A stretch of 64,000 nucleotides of DNA from Pyramidobacter sp. YE332 (GCF_033060595.1 NZ_CP133038.1:2046001-2110000); one strand, 5' to 3'; shown: positions 17,920 through 28,033, counted from the stretch's first letter. The notes: generated from the letters alone by a model not told the origin. A program made the numbers and translations.

Positions 17920-18872
17920 CCGACAGCCGGGAAATCCTTCTCGAAGTCACGGATCTGGTCAAGCACTTCAACGTGCCCAGAGGCGTCGTGCGCTCCGTCG
18001 ACGGCGTGTCGTTCAGCATCCGCCGCGGCGAAACGCTCGGCCTGGTCGGCGAATCCGGCTGCGGCAAGACGACCACCGGGCGCACGATCATCCGCCTGTA
18101 CGACGTCACCTCGGGCAGCGTAAAATGGAAAGGACACGAGCTGGCGAACCTTTCACAGAAGGAAATGATCCCCTACCGCAAGGAACTGCAGATGATCTTT
18201 CAGGATCCGTACGCCTCGCTCAATCCGCGCATGACCGTCGGCGACATCGTCATCGAGCCGATGGTGATCCACGGCGTGCCGCGGGACGAGCGTATCGACC
18301 GCATGCGTCGCCTGCTTTCCATCGTCGGGCTCAACAGCGAGCACGCCAACCGCTACCCGCACGAGTTCTCCGGCGGGCAGCGCCAGCGCATCGGCATCGC
18401 CCGCGCGCTGGCCGTCGAGCCGGAATGCATCATCTGCGACGAGCCGATCTCGGCGCTGGACGTGTCCATCCAGGCGCAGATCGTCAACACGCTCGAAGAC
18501 TTGCAGCACGATCTGGGGCTGACGTATTTGTTCATCGCCCACGACCTGTCGATGGTCAAGCACATCAGCGACCGCGTCGCCGTCATGTACCTCGGCAACA
18601 TCGTCGAAGTGGCGGAGAGCAACGAACTTTACACCAATCCGCTCCATCCCTACACGCAGTCGCTGCTGTCGGCCATTCCCGTCCCCGACCCCGACAAATC
18701 CGACGCGAGAAAGCGCATCCAGCTTACCGGCGAAGTGCCCAGCCCGATTGATCCGCCTTCGGGCTGCAAGTTCCACACCCGCTGCCCGCGGGCGTTCGAC
18801 CGCTGCAGCGTCGAAGCGCCGCCACTGGCCGGCGGCGAACATCAGTGCGCCTGCTGGCTGGCGAACAACTAG
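17916..18872 (+). CDS. Peptide ABC transporter ATPase, DppF-like
   Basis: A 318-residue partner ATPase. Walker A is GESGCGKTT (near 46), the Q-loop is [12 protein letters not shown], the signature is FSGGQRQR, Walker B is [12 protein letters not shown] and the switch region is FIAHDLSMV. The C-terminal cysteine region [14 protein letters not shown] is also present. ATGA overlap with the DppD-like gene shows coupled translation. Confidence 0.94.
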   Translation: MTDSREILLEVTDLVKHFNVPRGVVRSVDGVSFSIRRGETLGLVGESGCGKTTTGRTIIRLYDVTSGSVKWKGHELANLSQKEMIPYRKELQMIFQDPYASLNPRMTVGDIVIEPMVIHGVPRDERIDRMRRLLSIVGLNSEHANRYPHEFSGGQRQRIGIARALAVEPECIICDEPISALDVSIQAQIVNTLEDLQHDLGLTYLFIAHDLSMVKHISDRVAVMYLGNIVEVAESNELYTNPLHPYTQSLLSAIPVPDPDKSDARKRIQLTGEVPSPIDPPSGCKFHTRCPRAFDRCSVEAPPLAGGEHQCACWLANN

Positions 18873-18924
18873 GCTTCACCGCGCACCTTCCGTGCGCGTC
18901 ATTATACGTAAGGAGGATTCAGTC

Positions 18925-20514
18925 ATGAAAAAACGCAGTTGGATTCTGGCAGCAGCCGCGGCGCTTGCTTTGTGCGCGAGCGCGTGCGCGGCGGAGAAGG
19001 TCTTCGTCTACAACCTCGGCGTCGAGCCGAGAACGATCGATCCGGCGCTGAACAACGCCACCGACGGCTCCACCATTATCTACAACCTCTTCGAAGGTCT
19101 GGTGCGCGTCTCCCTCGAGGACAAGCCCGAACCGGGGCTGGCCAAGAGCTGGGACGTCTCCGAAGACGGCCTGACCTGGACGTTCCACCTCCGCGACGGC
19201 CTCAAATGGCACGACGGCACGCCGCTGACGGCCGAACACTTCCGCTACGGGCTGCTGCGCGTCGTCGATCCCAACGTCGCTTCGCCCTACGCCTTTCTCG
19301 GCTTCCCCATCGTCAACGCCGAAAACTTCTACAACGGCAAGTGCAAGGCCGAGGACGTCGGCATCAAGGTCGTCGACAACACGACCCTCGAGCTGAAGCT
19401 CGCCTATCAGAACCCGCTGATGCTCGACCACCTGTCCTATCACATCTTCTTCCCCGCCAAGCCCGAAGTCGTCGAAGCCCATCCCCGCGACTGGACGACC
19501 TCGCCCGACACGATCCTCTGCAACGGCCCCTTCTATCTCACCGAGTGGAAGCACAACGCCGAGATGACGCTCGTCAAAAATCCCCACTACTGGGACGCCG
19601 AGAACGTCAAGATCGACAAGGTGCGCGTCGTCATGATCACCGACCCCAACACCGCGCTCGCGGCCTTCAAGGGCGGCAAGATCGATTTCAACAAGCGGCT
19701 GCCCTCCATGCAGATCCCCGTGCTGCTCAAGAGCGGCCAGGCCAAGACCGTCAACACGCTCGGCGTCAGCTTCAGTGTCTTCAACGTCACGCAGCCGCCG
19801 TTCGACAATCCGCTCGTGCGCCGCGCCTTTGCGCTGGCCGTCGACCGTCAGGGCATCGTCGATAAGGTGACCATGGCCGGCCAGGCTCCGGCCAACGCCT
19901 ACATCCCCTACGGCCTGCCCGGGCCGGAAGACGGCAAGGATTTCCGCGCCGCCGGCAAATCCTACTTCAGCAACCGCGCTCAGCCCGAAGAGGCCCGCAA
20001 GCTGCTGGCCGAGGCCGGTTATCCCGACGGCAAGGGTTTCCCCAAGATAACTTACAAGTACAACACCAACGAAGGCAACAAAAACATCGCCGAAGCCCTG
20101 CAGGCCATGTGGAAGAGGAACCTCGGCATCGAAGTCGAGCTGTACAACGAGGAGTGGAAGGTCTTCATCAACACCCGTTTCCAGAAGAACTACCAGATCG
20201 CTCGCCACGCCTACCTGGTCGACTTCTTCGATCCCGCCAGCCTGATGGACATCCTCGTTTCCGATTCGCCCGAGAACGTTACCGGTTACAACAACCCCGA
20301 ATACGACAAGCTCGTCGTGGCGGCCCGGAGCGAAATGGACCACGCCAAGCGCATCGGCTATCTGCTCAAGGCCGAGGACATCCTCATGCAGGATCTGCCC
20401 GTGCTGCCCATCAACTACTACTCCACCCCCTACATGGTCAGCGAACGCGTCAAGGGCATGTACATCTCGCCGCGCAACTGGGACTTCTTCCGCGGCGTCG
20501 AGATCGTCAAGTAA
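18925..20514 (+). CDS. Peptide ABC transporter substrate-binding protein, DppA/OppA-like
   Basis: A 529-residue extracytoplasmic binding protein (SBP family 5). The N-terminal signal peptide runs MKKRSWILAAAAALALCAS to about residue 22, with likely cleavage after ACAA or processing near the Cys-Ala region. The mature part begins with a typical EPRTIDPALNNATDG and has YNLFEGLVR soon after. AGGAGG at 18911-18916 decides the start. It ends the dpp operon before a perfect terminator. Which peptide it binds is not visible. Confidence 0.93.
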   Translation: MKKRSWILAAAAALALCASACAAEKVFVYNLGVEPRTIDPALNNATDGSTIIYNLFEGLVRVSLEDKPEPGLAKSWDVSEDGLTWTFHLRDGLKWHDGTPLTAEHFRYGLLRVVDPNVASPYAFLGFPIVNAENFYNGKCKAEDVGIKVVDNTTLELKLAYQNPLMLDHLSYHIFFPAKPEVVEAHPRDWTTSPDTILCNGPFYLTEWKHNAEMTLVKNPHYWDAENVKIDKVRVVMITDPNTALAAFKGGKIDFNKRLPSMQIPVLLKSGQAKTVNTLGVSFSVFNVTQPPFDNPLVRRAFALAVDRQGIVDKVTMAGQAPANAYIPYGLPGPEDGKDFRAAGKSYFSNRAQPEEARKLLAEAGYPDGKGFPKITYKYNTNEGNKNIAEALQAMWKRNLGIEVELYNEEWKVFINTRFQKNYQIARHAYLVDFFDPASLMDILVSDSPENVTGYNNPEYDKLVVAARSEMDHAKRIGYLLKAEDILMQDLPVLPINYYSTPYMVSERVKGMYISPRNWDFFRGVEIVK

Positions 20515-20522
20515 AGAGTTTT

Positions 20523-20568
20523 AAAGACAAAAAGGAGCGGGGCCCAGGCCCCGCTCCTTTTTGTCTTT
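20523..20568 (+). terminator. Bidirectional terminator, 22-bp perfect stem
   Basis: Arms at 20523-20544 and 20547-20568 are exact complements around a two-base loop, with an A-tract on one side and a T-tract on the other. It separates the convergent dpp operon and the minus-strand ABC/MATE operon. Confidence 0.92.
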
Positions 20569-20605
20569 ATCGCTTCACCACAGTGCTTGTCCTGCGAAAC
20601 GATTG

Positions 20606-21979
20606 TTAATATGATCCTGTCGTCTCCTCCGCGGGACCCATCAAACGTTTTCCCGCAAAAATCCGATAATAGACCGCGAAGGAAACGGCCGTCAGCGCCC
20701 ACGACACGGGATAGCTCGCGACGATCGTGATCAGCCCGCGGCTTCGAGGAACGACGAACAGGATCCAGAGCACGCGCGAAGCGCAGGTGGCGATGAGAGT
20801 GAGCAGCATCGGGCGCAACGTCTCCCCCGCGCCGCGGATGGCCGCAGAAAGCGCTTCGCCGAACACGTAAACAAAGTAAAGCGGCGACAAAAAGCGCATC
20901 AGCTTTGCCATGATGGGAATAACGTCGTGATCGGACGGATTGACGAACAGCCCGCCCAACGGCTCGTTCCAGAGATACAGCGCCGCGCCCAGCGCCGCGA
21001 CGAGGCTGGCCGTCATTCCCGTCCCGACGAGGACGCCGCGTCGGACCCTTGCGAACTGCCCCGCGCCGTAATTTTGCGCGACGAACGTCGATATCGCCGC
21101 CGCCAGAGAGTCCGCCGCCAGCCAGATCATAAAATCCAGCTTCCCGCATAGCGCCCAGGCGGCGATGTTGTTCGTTCCGGTCCCATTGATGGCGCCCTGG
21201 ATCATCATGTTGGCAACGGGATAAAGCGACGACTGCAGTCCCACGGGAAGTCCCAGACACACGATGGCTCTCAGCGCCGGACGATGGAAACGCGCCTGTC
21301 GAACGGAAAAGCCCTCGACGCCGTTTTTCCCATTCAGCGCGTTCAGCGCCAGCAGCGCGCTGACCATCTGCGCCGCGGCGGTCGCCAGCGCGGCTCCCGA
21401 AACGCCCCAACGGAACACACCGACGAAAAACAAATCCAGAACGACGTTGACGGCGCCGGAAACGACGAGGATGTAAAAAGGCGTTTGGGAGTTTCCGACC
21501 GCCCGCAGGATCCCGGCTCCGATATTGTAGAGCATGGAAAAAACGAACCCCGCATAGTAAATGCGCACGTACGACAGCGTCAAAGGAAAAATGTCCTCGG
21601 GAACGTCCAGCCACCGCAGGCAGGCGGGCGCCGCCGCCACGCCGAGGACGGAAAGGACCGTCCCGCCGGCGAGTCCGAAAACGACGACCGTATGGACGGC
21701 GCCGAGAAGCTCCCGTTTTTTCCCGGCGCCAAAAAACTGCGAGACGATGATGGCCGCCCCGCCGGACAATCCCACGAAAAAATTGACCGGCAGCTTCAGC
21801 AGGCTGTAAACGGAGTCTACGGCCGCCAGACCGTTTTTCCCGACGAACTGCCCGACGATCACCGCATCCGCGGTCGTGTAAAACTGCTGAAAGAAATTTC
21901 CGGCCAGGATCGGCAGAAAGAAGACCAGCAAATTTTTCCATATGACGCCCCGAGTCATGTCAAGGTTTTTATCGCGCAC
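20606..21979 (-). CDS. MATE-family efflux pump
   Basis: A 457-residue multidrug/toxin exporter with about twelve membrane segments in two repeats. Typical family features are QQFYTTADAVIVGQFVG near residue 31 and GIGAGILRAVGNSQTP-like sequence near 153. I start it at a GTG (21979) preceded by GGGGAGGAG; the frame is open further upstream but would run into the ABC ATPase gene ending at 21999. It is the last gene of a minus-strand operon with a peptide/nickel-type importer, an unusual importer-exporter pairing. Confidence 0.88.
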   Translation of the reverse strand: MRDKNLDMTRGVIWKNLLVFFLPILAGNFFQQFYTTADAVIVGQFVGKNGLAAVDSVYSLLKLPVNFFVGLSGGAAIIVSQFFGAGKKRELLGAVHTVVVFGLAGGTVLSVLGVAAAPACLRWLDVPEDIFPLTLSYVRIYYAGFVFSMLYNIGAGILRAVGNSQTPFYILVVSGAVNVVLDLFFVGVFRWGVSGAALATAAAQMVSALLALNALNGKNGVEGFSVRQARFHRPALRAIVCLGLPVGLQSSLYPVANMMIQGAINGTGTNNIAAWALCGKLDFMIWLAADSLAAAISTFVAQNYGAGQFARVRRGVLVGTGMTASLVAALGAALYLWNEPLGGLFVNPSDHDVIPIMAKLMRFLSPLYFVYVFGEALSAAIRGAGETLRPMLLTLIATCASRVLWILFVVPRSRGLITIVASYPVSWALTAVSFAVYYRIFAGKRLMGPAEETTGSY

Positions 21980-21998
21980 CGCGCTCCTCCCCTTCGCC

Positions 21999-23597
21999 TT
22001 ACGGACGCGCACGAACGTGCGACTCGCCGTCCGCAAAACTTCTTGCCAACGTTCGCTTCCCGATCGGTTCGAGACGTTCCGCCGGCACAATCTCCGCAAA
22101 TCTCCCGTCTTTCATGATCGCCGCCCGCTGGCAGAAATGCCGAATGATCCTCATGTCGTGAGAGATCATGACAACGGCGAAACCGAACGCCCGCTGCAGC
22201 TCGTAAAGCAGGCCGAGTATCTGCTTCTGCAGGATCACGTCCAGCGCGGAAACCGCTTCGTCGCACAAAAGGATATCCGGCTCGACGACCAGCGCCCGCG
22301 CCAACGCGACGCGCTGACACTGGCCGGTGCTGAGTTGGGGCGCGCGCCGCATCTGCGCCTGCGGATCGATGCCCACCCGTTCCAGATAGTAACGGGCTTT
22401 CTCGTCCCGCTCCCGTTCCGTCCCCACGGCAAGATACTTCAGCGGTTCCTGCACGAGCTGAAGAGCGCTGCGCGACGGATTCAGGCTCGCCCGCGCGTCC
22501 TGGAACACCATCTGCATCTTGCCGCACACCCATCTTCTGCGCTTCCCGCGCAGATCCGTGATGTCGCGCCCGCAGCAGACGACCGAACCGCCGTCGACGC
22601 TTTCCAACCCTGCGACGCATCTGGCCAATGTGGATTTTCCGCAGCCGCTGCGACCCAGGATGCCGACGGATTCTCCCCTGTACAGGTCGAAACTCGCCTC
22701 CTTGAGCACGTCAATTCTATTTCCGTTCCTGCCGAAGGACTTGCAGATGTTCCTTACCCGCAGCAGCGGCGGCTCCCCCGCCCGGTCTTTCGGCGGACGT
22801 CCTCTTTCCGGCAGCGCTCTTGCTTCTATGAGCGACTGCGTATAGCTCTCCCGTGGACAAAGCAGGACTTCTTCCGTCGCCCCTTCCTCGACGACGGTCC
22901 CGTCCCGCAGGATGATCACGCGGTCGCTCGCTTCACGAGCTACGGCGATGTCGTGAGTGATCAGCAGAATCGAAAGGGACAGCCGCTTTTGCACCTGTTT
23001 CAGCAGCGCGAGAACCTCGCGCTGGCTGTCGGGGTCGAGCGCCGACGTCGGTTCGTCCGCGATCAGGATCTCCGGTTCGAGGCAGAGAATGAGCGCGATA
23101 TAGACTCTCTGGCACATCCCGCCGCTGAGTTCGAACGGATACGCGTCCAGAACGCGCTCGGGATCTTCGAACTTCAGAAGCGACAGCAGTTCCCGGCTCT
23201 TCCGCTCGAACGACTCCTCCGAACCGGCTTTGTGAAAGCGCAGCGTCTCGAGAAAATGCGCGCGGACCCTCTCGACGGGGTTGAGCGCCAGCCGAGCGTC
23301 CTGATAGATCATGGCGATCCTCTTTCCGCGCAGCGGCCGCCAGTCGAAACGCGGCGAAGCCAAGTCCAGAGGCGGCTCGTCTCCCATCCACAGCGCGCCG
23401 CTCTCGATCCGGGCCGAGGGAGGCAGCATCCCCAGAAGCGCTTTTCCGCAGGTTGTTTTGCCCGATCCGCTTTCCCCCAGCAAAGCCAGCGTTTCTCCTT
23501 TTCGCAGGGAGAAGGAAAGCTGTCTCAGCACCTGAAGCCGTCCTTTTCCCCGACCGTACGCCACGCCCAGATTTTCTACCGATACGGCGCGTTCCAT
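21999..23597 (-). CDS. Fused double ATPase of a peptide/nickel-type ABC transporter
   Basis: A 532-residue protein with two complete ABC domains in tandem (DppD plus DppF, or YejF/GsiA-like). Domain one has Walker A GESGSGKTT near residue 36, signature LSGGMCQRV and Walker B ILIADEPTSALD. Domain two has Walker A GRSGCGKST near 300, signature LSTGQCQRV (T in place of G) and Walker B ILLCDEAVSALD. I start it at ATG 23597, two bases after the permease stop. The open frame extends to 23759 but overlaps the permease. Confidence 0.9.
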   Translation of the reverse strand: MERAVSVENLGVAYGRGKGRLQVLRQLSFSLRKGETLALLGESGSGKTTCGKALLGMLPPSARIESGALWMGDEPPLDLASPRFDWRPLRGKRIAMIYQDARLALNPVERVRAHFLETLRFHKAGSEESFERKSRELLSLLKFEDPERVLDAYPFELSGGMCQRVYIALILCLEPEILIADEPTSALDPDSQREVLALLKQVQKRLSLSILLITHDIAVAREASDRVIILRDGTVVEEGATEEVLLCPRESYTQSLIEARALPERGRPPKDRAGEPPLLRVRNICKSFGRNGNRIDVLKEASFDLYRGESVGILGRSGCGKSTLARCVAGLESVDGGSVVCCGRDITDLRGKRRRWVCGKMQMVFQDARASLNPSRSALQLVQEPLKYLAVGTERERDEKARYYLERVGIDPQAQMRRAPQLSTGQCQRVALARALVVEPDILLCDEAVSALDVILQKQILGLLYELQRAFGFAVVMISHDMRIIRHFCQRAAIMKDGRFAEIVPAERLEPIGKRTLARSFADGESHVRARP

Positions 23598-23599
23598 GT

Positions 23600-24427
23600 C
23601 TAAAGCCGCACCCCCTCGTAAGGATCCATGACGTCGCGCAGGCCCTCGCCGATAAAGTTCAGCGCCAGCACCGTAACGACGACGAAAAGGGCGGGGCCGA
23701 ACAGCAGGTGGGGATGTTGGAAAAAATGGGCCCGGGCGTCCGAAAGCATGCTGCCCCACTCGGGCAGAGGCGGCTGCGCGCCCAGCCCCAGAAAGGAAAG
23801 AGCGGAAATCGAAAGGATCAGCGTTCCCAGCTCAAAGGTCGCCAGAACCGCGACGGAGCCGATCGTTTTGGGCAAAAGCTCGCAGAAAACGATCCTCGGT
23901 TCGGACGCTCCCAGCACTCTGGCGGCCAGCACGCTGGGATCGTTCTTTATCTGCAGGACGACGCTCCGCGAAATTCTGGCAAACGGCACCCACCAGACGG
24001 CGACCACCGCAACCAGAAGCTGCGTCAGGCCGGGGCCCCACAGCGCGGCGACGACCATGGCGAAGACCATGAACGGAAACGCCATGAGCACGTCTATGAT
24101 CCGCATCAGAATCGTATCGAACGCCGTCTGGCTGTGCAGCCCCGCCAGGATCCCCAGCTGAACGCCGATCACCAGCCCCATGCCGAGCGCCGCGAAGGAA
24201 GAGACCAGCGTCACCCGCCCGCCGTAAAGCGTACGGGCAAGGATATCCCGGCCGAAACGATCCGTGCCGAACGGATGGCGCGCGCTGAAACTTTCCAGGC
24301 GTCGCGCGCTGTCCGCCGCATCCGGAGCGCAACCGGTCAGCAGCGGCGCGCCGACGACCGATACGGCGACGAGGCACAGCAGCGCCGCTCCCACAAATAT
24401 TTTCGCGGAACGTTTTTCCTTTTTCAT
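23600..24427 (-). CDS. ABC transporter permease, DppC/NikC-like
   Basis: A 275-residue permease with a signal-anchor-like first helix (residues 10-30) and the DppC hallmark HPFGTDRFGRDILARTLYGG near 50-69. The ATPase-docking loop is around SVLAARVLGASEPRIVF. Its ATG overlaps the stop of the preceding permease by four bases (24424-24427). Confidence 0.91.
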   Translation of the reverse strand: MKKEKRSAKIFVGAALLCLVAVSVVGAPLLTGCAPDAADSARRLESFSARHPFGTDRFGRDILARTLYGGRVTLVSSFAALGMGLVIGVQLGILAGLHSQTAFDTILMRIIDVLMAFPFMVFAMVVAALWGPGLTQLLVAVVAVWWVPFARISRSVVLQIKNDPSVLAARVLGASEPRIVFCELLPKTIGSVAVLATFELGTLILSISALSFLGLGAQPPLPEWGSMLSDARAHFFQHPHLLFGPALFVVVTVLALNFIGEGLRDVMDPYEGVRL

Positions 24428-25413
24428 ACATCGTTCCTCCGCTTTCCGGACAGGCCGGCTTCGCGCCCGCTCTTCCGCACGCGAGGATCGGCCACGATAT
24501 AGGCGACCTCCACAAGGAGGTTGATCATGACGACCGCCGCGACCGTCAAAACGGTATACCCCTGCACCGCGGGATAATCATGAAGTAAAACGCTGTTCAT
24601 GGCGTAGTTCCCCAACCCCGGCCAGTTGAAGATGCTCTCGATGACGACGGAACCGCCGATCAGATGGGCAAAAGACAGCGCAAGCGTTGTAATAACGGGA
24701 AGCAGCGCGTTCAAAAACGCCCCGCGCAGAATAAGGCTCCGCGGCAATCCGCGGGACTGCGACGCCGCGACATAAAGCTTGCCGAGCTCGGCAAGCATGA
24801 CGGCGCGCACCATGCGCACGACCGGCGGCGCGCCGGCCAGTCCCAGCGCGAGCGCCGGCAGCCACAGCCGGGATAATCCCGCGTAACTGCTTATTCCGTA
24901 CCAGCGCAGCCGGATCGAAAAAACAAAAAGCAAAACCAGCGAGAAAACAAAAGCCGGCAAAGAAGCCATCACGACGCACATCATACGGACCAGCCCATCC
25001 TGGAATCGGCCGGCCTTGATTGCGGAATAAAGCCCCAGCGACAATCCAAGCGCCGATTCAACCAACAAGGCGGCGGACGACAACAGCAGCGTCGCCGGGA
25101 TCAAGCCGAGCAGCTCCCGCAGCACGGGGCGTCCCGTCCGCATGGAACGCCCCAGATCGAGGGCGGCCAGCCTTTTCAGCCAGCGAAGATACTGAACGGG
25201 GACGCTGTCGTTCAGCCCGTGCAGTTCCCTCAGTTCGGCCTTTCGTTCTTCGAGCATCTCCGTATTGACGCCAAGATCGTTGGACACCAGCCCCAGCGCC
25301 ATATCGACCGGATCGCCGGGAGCAAAGCGCACCAGCGCGAACACGATCATGGAAGCAAGCAGCAGCGTAACAAGCGCGCCGCCGATCCGGCGCAAAACCA
25401 ACACCCCGCACAT
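24424..25413 (-). CDS. ABC transporter permease, DppB/NikB-like
   Basis: A 329-residue permease with about six membrane segments, beginning VLRRIGGALVTLLLASMIVF and FAPGDPVDMALG, the usual start of DppB/NikB proteins. The coupling loop is near KLYVAASQSRGLPRSLILRG. An AAGGAGG site precedes the ATG. It follows the binding-protein gene by 81 bases. Confidence 0.91.
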   Translation of the reverse strand: MCGVLVLRRIGGALVTLLLASMIVFALVRFAPGDPVDMALGLVSNDLGVNTEMLEERKAELRELHGLNDSVPVQYLRWLKRLAALDLGRSMRTGRPVLRELLGLIPATLLLSSAALLVESALGLSLGLYSAIKAGRFQDGLVRMMCVVMASLPAFVFSLVLLFVFSIRLRWYGISSYAGLSRLWLPALALGLAGAPPVVRMVRAVMLAELGKLYVAASQSRGLPRSLILRGAFLNALLPVITTLALSFAHLIGGSVVIESIFNWPGLGNYAMNSVLLHDYPAVQGYTVLTVAAVVMINLLVEVAYIVADPRVRKSGREAGLSGKRRNDV

Positions 25414-25494
25414 GAAAGCGCCTCCTTACCGAACAAAAAGGCGACAGGACAGAGAACCGAGAGGTTCCAGCCCTGCCGCCCGGCAGATCATACA

Positions 25495-27039
25495 CTATTC
25501 CACGATTCTCAGATTCGCGTTCACGACGTTTTCGAACTGGCGAAAATGCGGGACGAATCCCCGCAGTTTGTTGCTGACGGCAGTAATCTGCGGGCGCGGG
25601 CAAATATAGACGGCGGGGGATTTCTCGGCGATATGCAGCGACAGTTCTCTGGCGATCTTGCCGCGTTCCTCCCTGCTGCCGGCGGCCGCAAGCCGCGCCA
25701 GCAGATCGTCGACGCGCGCGTCGCGATAGCGTCCGTAATTTGCGGTTCCGTTCGCGCCGTATTGCGTGTTCAGAAGTCCCAAAACATTTCCGAACGTTCC
25801 CCAGCCCTCGATGGCTCCGTCCCAATCGCCGGTCTTGTACGCGTCGGACATCAGGGAATAATCGCCGTGACGGACCGACACGTTTACCCCCAGCCTGCGC
25901 CATTGAATCTGGACGGCCTCTCCCAGCGCCTTGTCGTTGCGGAAAGAGCGCACGGTCATGGCAAGCTGTGCGCCGTTCCTATACCGGTAGCCGTCGGCCT
26001 CCAGACGCCAGCCGGCCTCGTCGAGAAGCGCGGCGGCTTTTTCCGGATCGTAGGAGTCGAAAAAAGCGTTCTTTATGTCGGCATAGGCGGGGTTCGCTCC
26101 GAGCCAGGTCGTTACGGGTTCGCTTAGCCCTTCCATGCCCAGAAGGATCAGCTCGCGCCGGTCCAGTCCCCAGCTCAGCGCCCGGCGCACGCGTTCGTCG
26201 CTGAGGGCGCTCTTTTCGGTGTTGAGATAGACCGTCATCGTCTGGGCTCCGGGCACCATCACGATATGGGACGCCGCGTTCTCGGTAAACTGTTTATAGG
26301 CGGTGCGATCGATATCCATCACCACATGGTACTGGCCGCTCAACGCCGCCATGACCCGCGCGTCGGAATCCCCGATCTGTTCATGGACCACACGCTGGAT
26401 CTCCGGCTTCGTTCCCCAGTAATTCTCGTTTTTCTCGAAGACCATGCGCCGCGACGGCTCGAAAGAGACGATCCGGTACATGCCGGTATAGTCCGCCGAT
26501 TCCGCGCCGTCGTACGAGTACGGCGCGGCGGTGTTGTGGATAACCAGCTGCGAAGAAGAAAGATTTTCGGTGATATCAACGTTCGCAGCATCCGTGACGA
26601 CCCGCACCGTATTTTCGTCTGCGGCGGAAAACGTCATTCCCTTCAGGTGAGGATTCGCTTTCATGTCCAACGCCTTCGAACGCATCAGAGAAGCGACGAC
26701 GGCCTCCGCCGTCACCGGCGCTCCGCTCCAGAAAACGGCTTCGGGGCGCAGGCGGATCTCCCATGAATGTTCGTCCAGCTGAACGGCTTCCTTGGCGAGC
26801 GAAGGTCGAATAATCCCGTCGGCCCCCGCCTTGAAAAGAATCTCGCCCGCCCCCATGTTCAGGAGGTAATCCGCGGCGGGGTACACCGTCGGATCCACGC
26901 CGCAGGCGATCTCGCTGCCGGCGACGATCAGTTCGGACTCGGACGGGACGTCGGACGACACGGCTCCGGCCTGCCCGGTCAGCGCCGTCAGGGCCAAAAA
27001 AGCGGCGCACACGGTCAACAAGTGCAAATATCGTTTCAT
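25495..27039 (-). CDS. ABC transporter substrate-binding protein, NikA/DppA-like
   Basis: A 514-residue SBP family 5 protein. It begins with a signal peptide (MKRYLHLLTVCAAFLALTAL, cleavage likely near GQAGA). I prefer ATG 27039 over the TTG at 27048 because of spacing from the GAGGGG site. The protein resembles NikA-type binding proteins in length and layout (DPTVYPAADYLLNMGAGEILF, SFEPSRRMVFEKNENYWG), so nickel, a metallophore or a peptide are all possible. First gene of the operon with two permeases, a fused ATPase and a MATE pump. Its promoter region is now next to an IS5-family insertion. Confidence 0.88.
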   Translation of the reverse strand: MKRYLHLLTVCAAFLALTALTGQAGAVSSDVPSESELIVAGSEIACGVDPTVYPAADYLLNMGAGEILFKAGADGIIRPSLAKEAVQLDEHSWEIRLRPEAVFWSGAPVTAEAVVASLMRSKALDMKANPHLKGMTFSAADENTVRVVTDAANVDITENLSSSQLVIHNTAAPYSYDGAESADYTGMYRIVSFEPSRRMVFEKNENYWGTKPEIQRVVHEQIGDSDARVMAALSGQYHVVMDIDRTAYKQFTENAASHIVMVPGAQTMTVYLNTEKSALSDERVRRALSWGLDRRELILLGMEGLSEPVTTWLGANPAYADIKNAFFDSYDPEKAAALLDEAGWRLEADGYRYRNGAQLAMTVRSFRNDKALGEAVQIQWRRLGVNVSVRHGDYSLMSDAYKTGDWDGAIEGWGTFGNVLGLLNTQYGANGTANYGRYRDARVDDLLARLAAAGSREERGKIARELSLHIAEKSPAVYICPRPQITAVSNKLRGFVPHFRQFENVVNANLRIVE

Positions 27040-27185
27040 TCGATTCAAAACCCCTCTTCCTTATCTTTCTGCTTCTCTTTCCGCTTCAATGAAATTAGCA
27101 TCAGCTAACCGATATCACGCAGTTTAGGGCTTGTTTAAAAAACGTCAAAGTTGCCTAAATCGATCCAATCGCTTAAACTTTTCTC

Positions 27186-27608
27186 ATGGAAGAGAGAAGA
27201 TATGAACTGACCTCCAGCGAGTGGAATCGAATCAAGAGAATGCTGCCGCCCGAACACCCGAAATCAGGTCAACGTGGACGCCCGGCAAAATACGATAACC
27301 GCAGGATCATCAATGGGATTCTGTGGCTTGCCAGAAGTGGAGCGCCATGGAGAGATCTTCCGGAGCGTTACGGCAAATGGCAGGCAGTTTACGCACGTTT
27401 CAGGCTGTGGAAACAGCGGGGAATATTCGAGGCGATCTTTGCCGCCCTAAGCGCTGATGCCGACATGGAAAATCTCTCTATCGACTCCACGTCCTGCAAA
27501 GTACATCAAAGTGCCAACGGGAGAGGGAAAACCCCGGAAGGGGGAAAAAAGGGGCTCAAGCGATTGGCATGTCCAGAGGCGGCAAGAATACGAAAATTCA
27601 TGCGATAG
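27186..27608 (+). CDS. IS5-family transposase, OrfA
   Basis: A 140-residue product holding the DUF4096-type N-terminal helix-turn-helix (SSEWNRIKRMLPP, GRPAKYDNRRIINGILWLAR) and the first catalytic Asp in SIDSTSCKVHQS. The frame contains the slippery heptamer A_AAA_AAG at 27545-27551, in phase, so a -1 shift joins it to OrfB (27569-27976). Without the shift the product stops at 27608. Confidence 0.88.
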   Translation: MEERRYELTSSEWNRIKRMLPPEHPKSGQRGRPAKYDNRRIINGILWLARSGAPWRDLPERYGKWQAVYARFRLWKQRGIFEAIFAALSADADMENLSIDSTSCKVHQSANGRGKTPEGGKKGLKRLACPEAARIRKFMR

Positions 27609-27976
27609 TAGATGGTTTAGGCAATCCGCTGGCGCTCCTGCTCAGTCCCGGCAATGACCACGATTCCCGCCATGCCGTGTCCTTGCTCGGGCAAGCGGAA
27701 ATCAGAGGGAGCAACGTCATCGGCGATAAGGCTTACGGTTCGCAAGCCATCAGAGAGTACATTACTTCTCGGGAGGGAAGTTACACTATCCCGCCGAAGA
27801 GCGATAATCCCGAACCGTGGTTTATAGATGAGCATGTTTACAAGGAACGACACTTGGTTGAATGTTTCTTTCAGAAAATCAAATGGTTCCGTAGAATTTT
27901 CACCCGCTATGACAAACTTGACGCTTCGTTTTTCGCTTTTGTTCTTGTCGCTGCCAGTGTTATTTTATTGAAATAA
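27569..27976 (+). CDS. IS5-family transposase, OrfB (made by -1 frameshift)
   Basis: The -1 frame continues from 27545 as KKGAQAIGMSRGGKNTKIHA, matching the usual run of IS5 transposases across the join. It supplies the second Asp (VIGDKAYGSQ) and the Glu (RHLVECFFQKIKWFRR) of the DDE site. A free start at ATG 27569 is possible, but the fusion is the likely active enzyme. Confidence 0.88.
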   Translation: MSRGGKNTKIHAIVDGLGNPLALLLSPGNDHDSRHAVSLLGQAEIRGSNVIGDKAYGSQAIREYITSREGSYTIPPKSDNPEPWFIDEHVYKERHLVECFFQKIKWFRRIFTRYDKLDASFFAFVLVAASVILLK

Positions 27977-28033
27977 TACAAGCTGAAATGTTTTTTAAAC
28001 AAGCCCTAGCACAAAGAATATAATTTACAAAGA

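Larger units (their letters stand above)
27127..28006 (+). mobile_element. IS5-family (IS427-type) insertion sequence
   Basis: An 880-bp element with 16-bp perfect inverted ends GGGCTTGTTTAAAAAA (27127-27142 and complement at 27991-28006). The dinucleotide TA flanks both sides (27125-27126, 28007-28008), the target duplication of the IS427 group. Two overlapping reading frames make the transposase. It sits between the divergently read binding-protein gene and the LysR gene at 28086. Confidence 0.9.
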
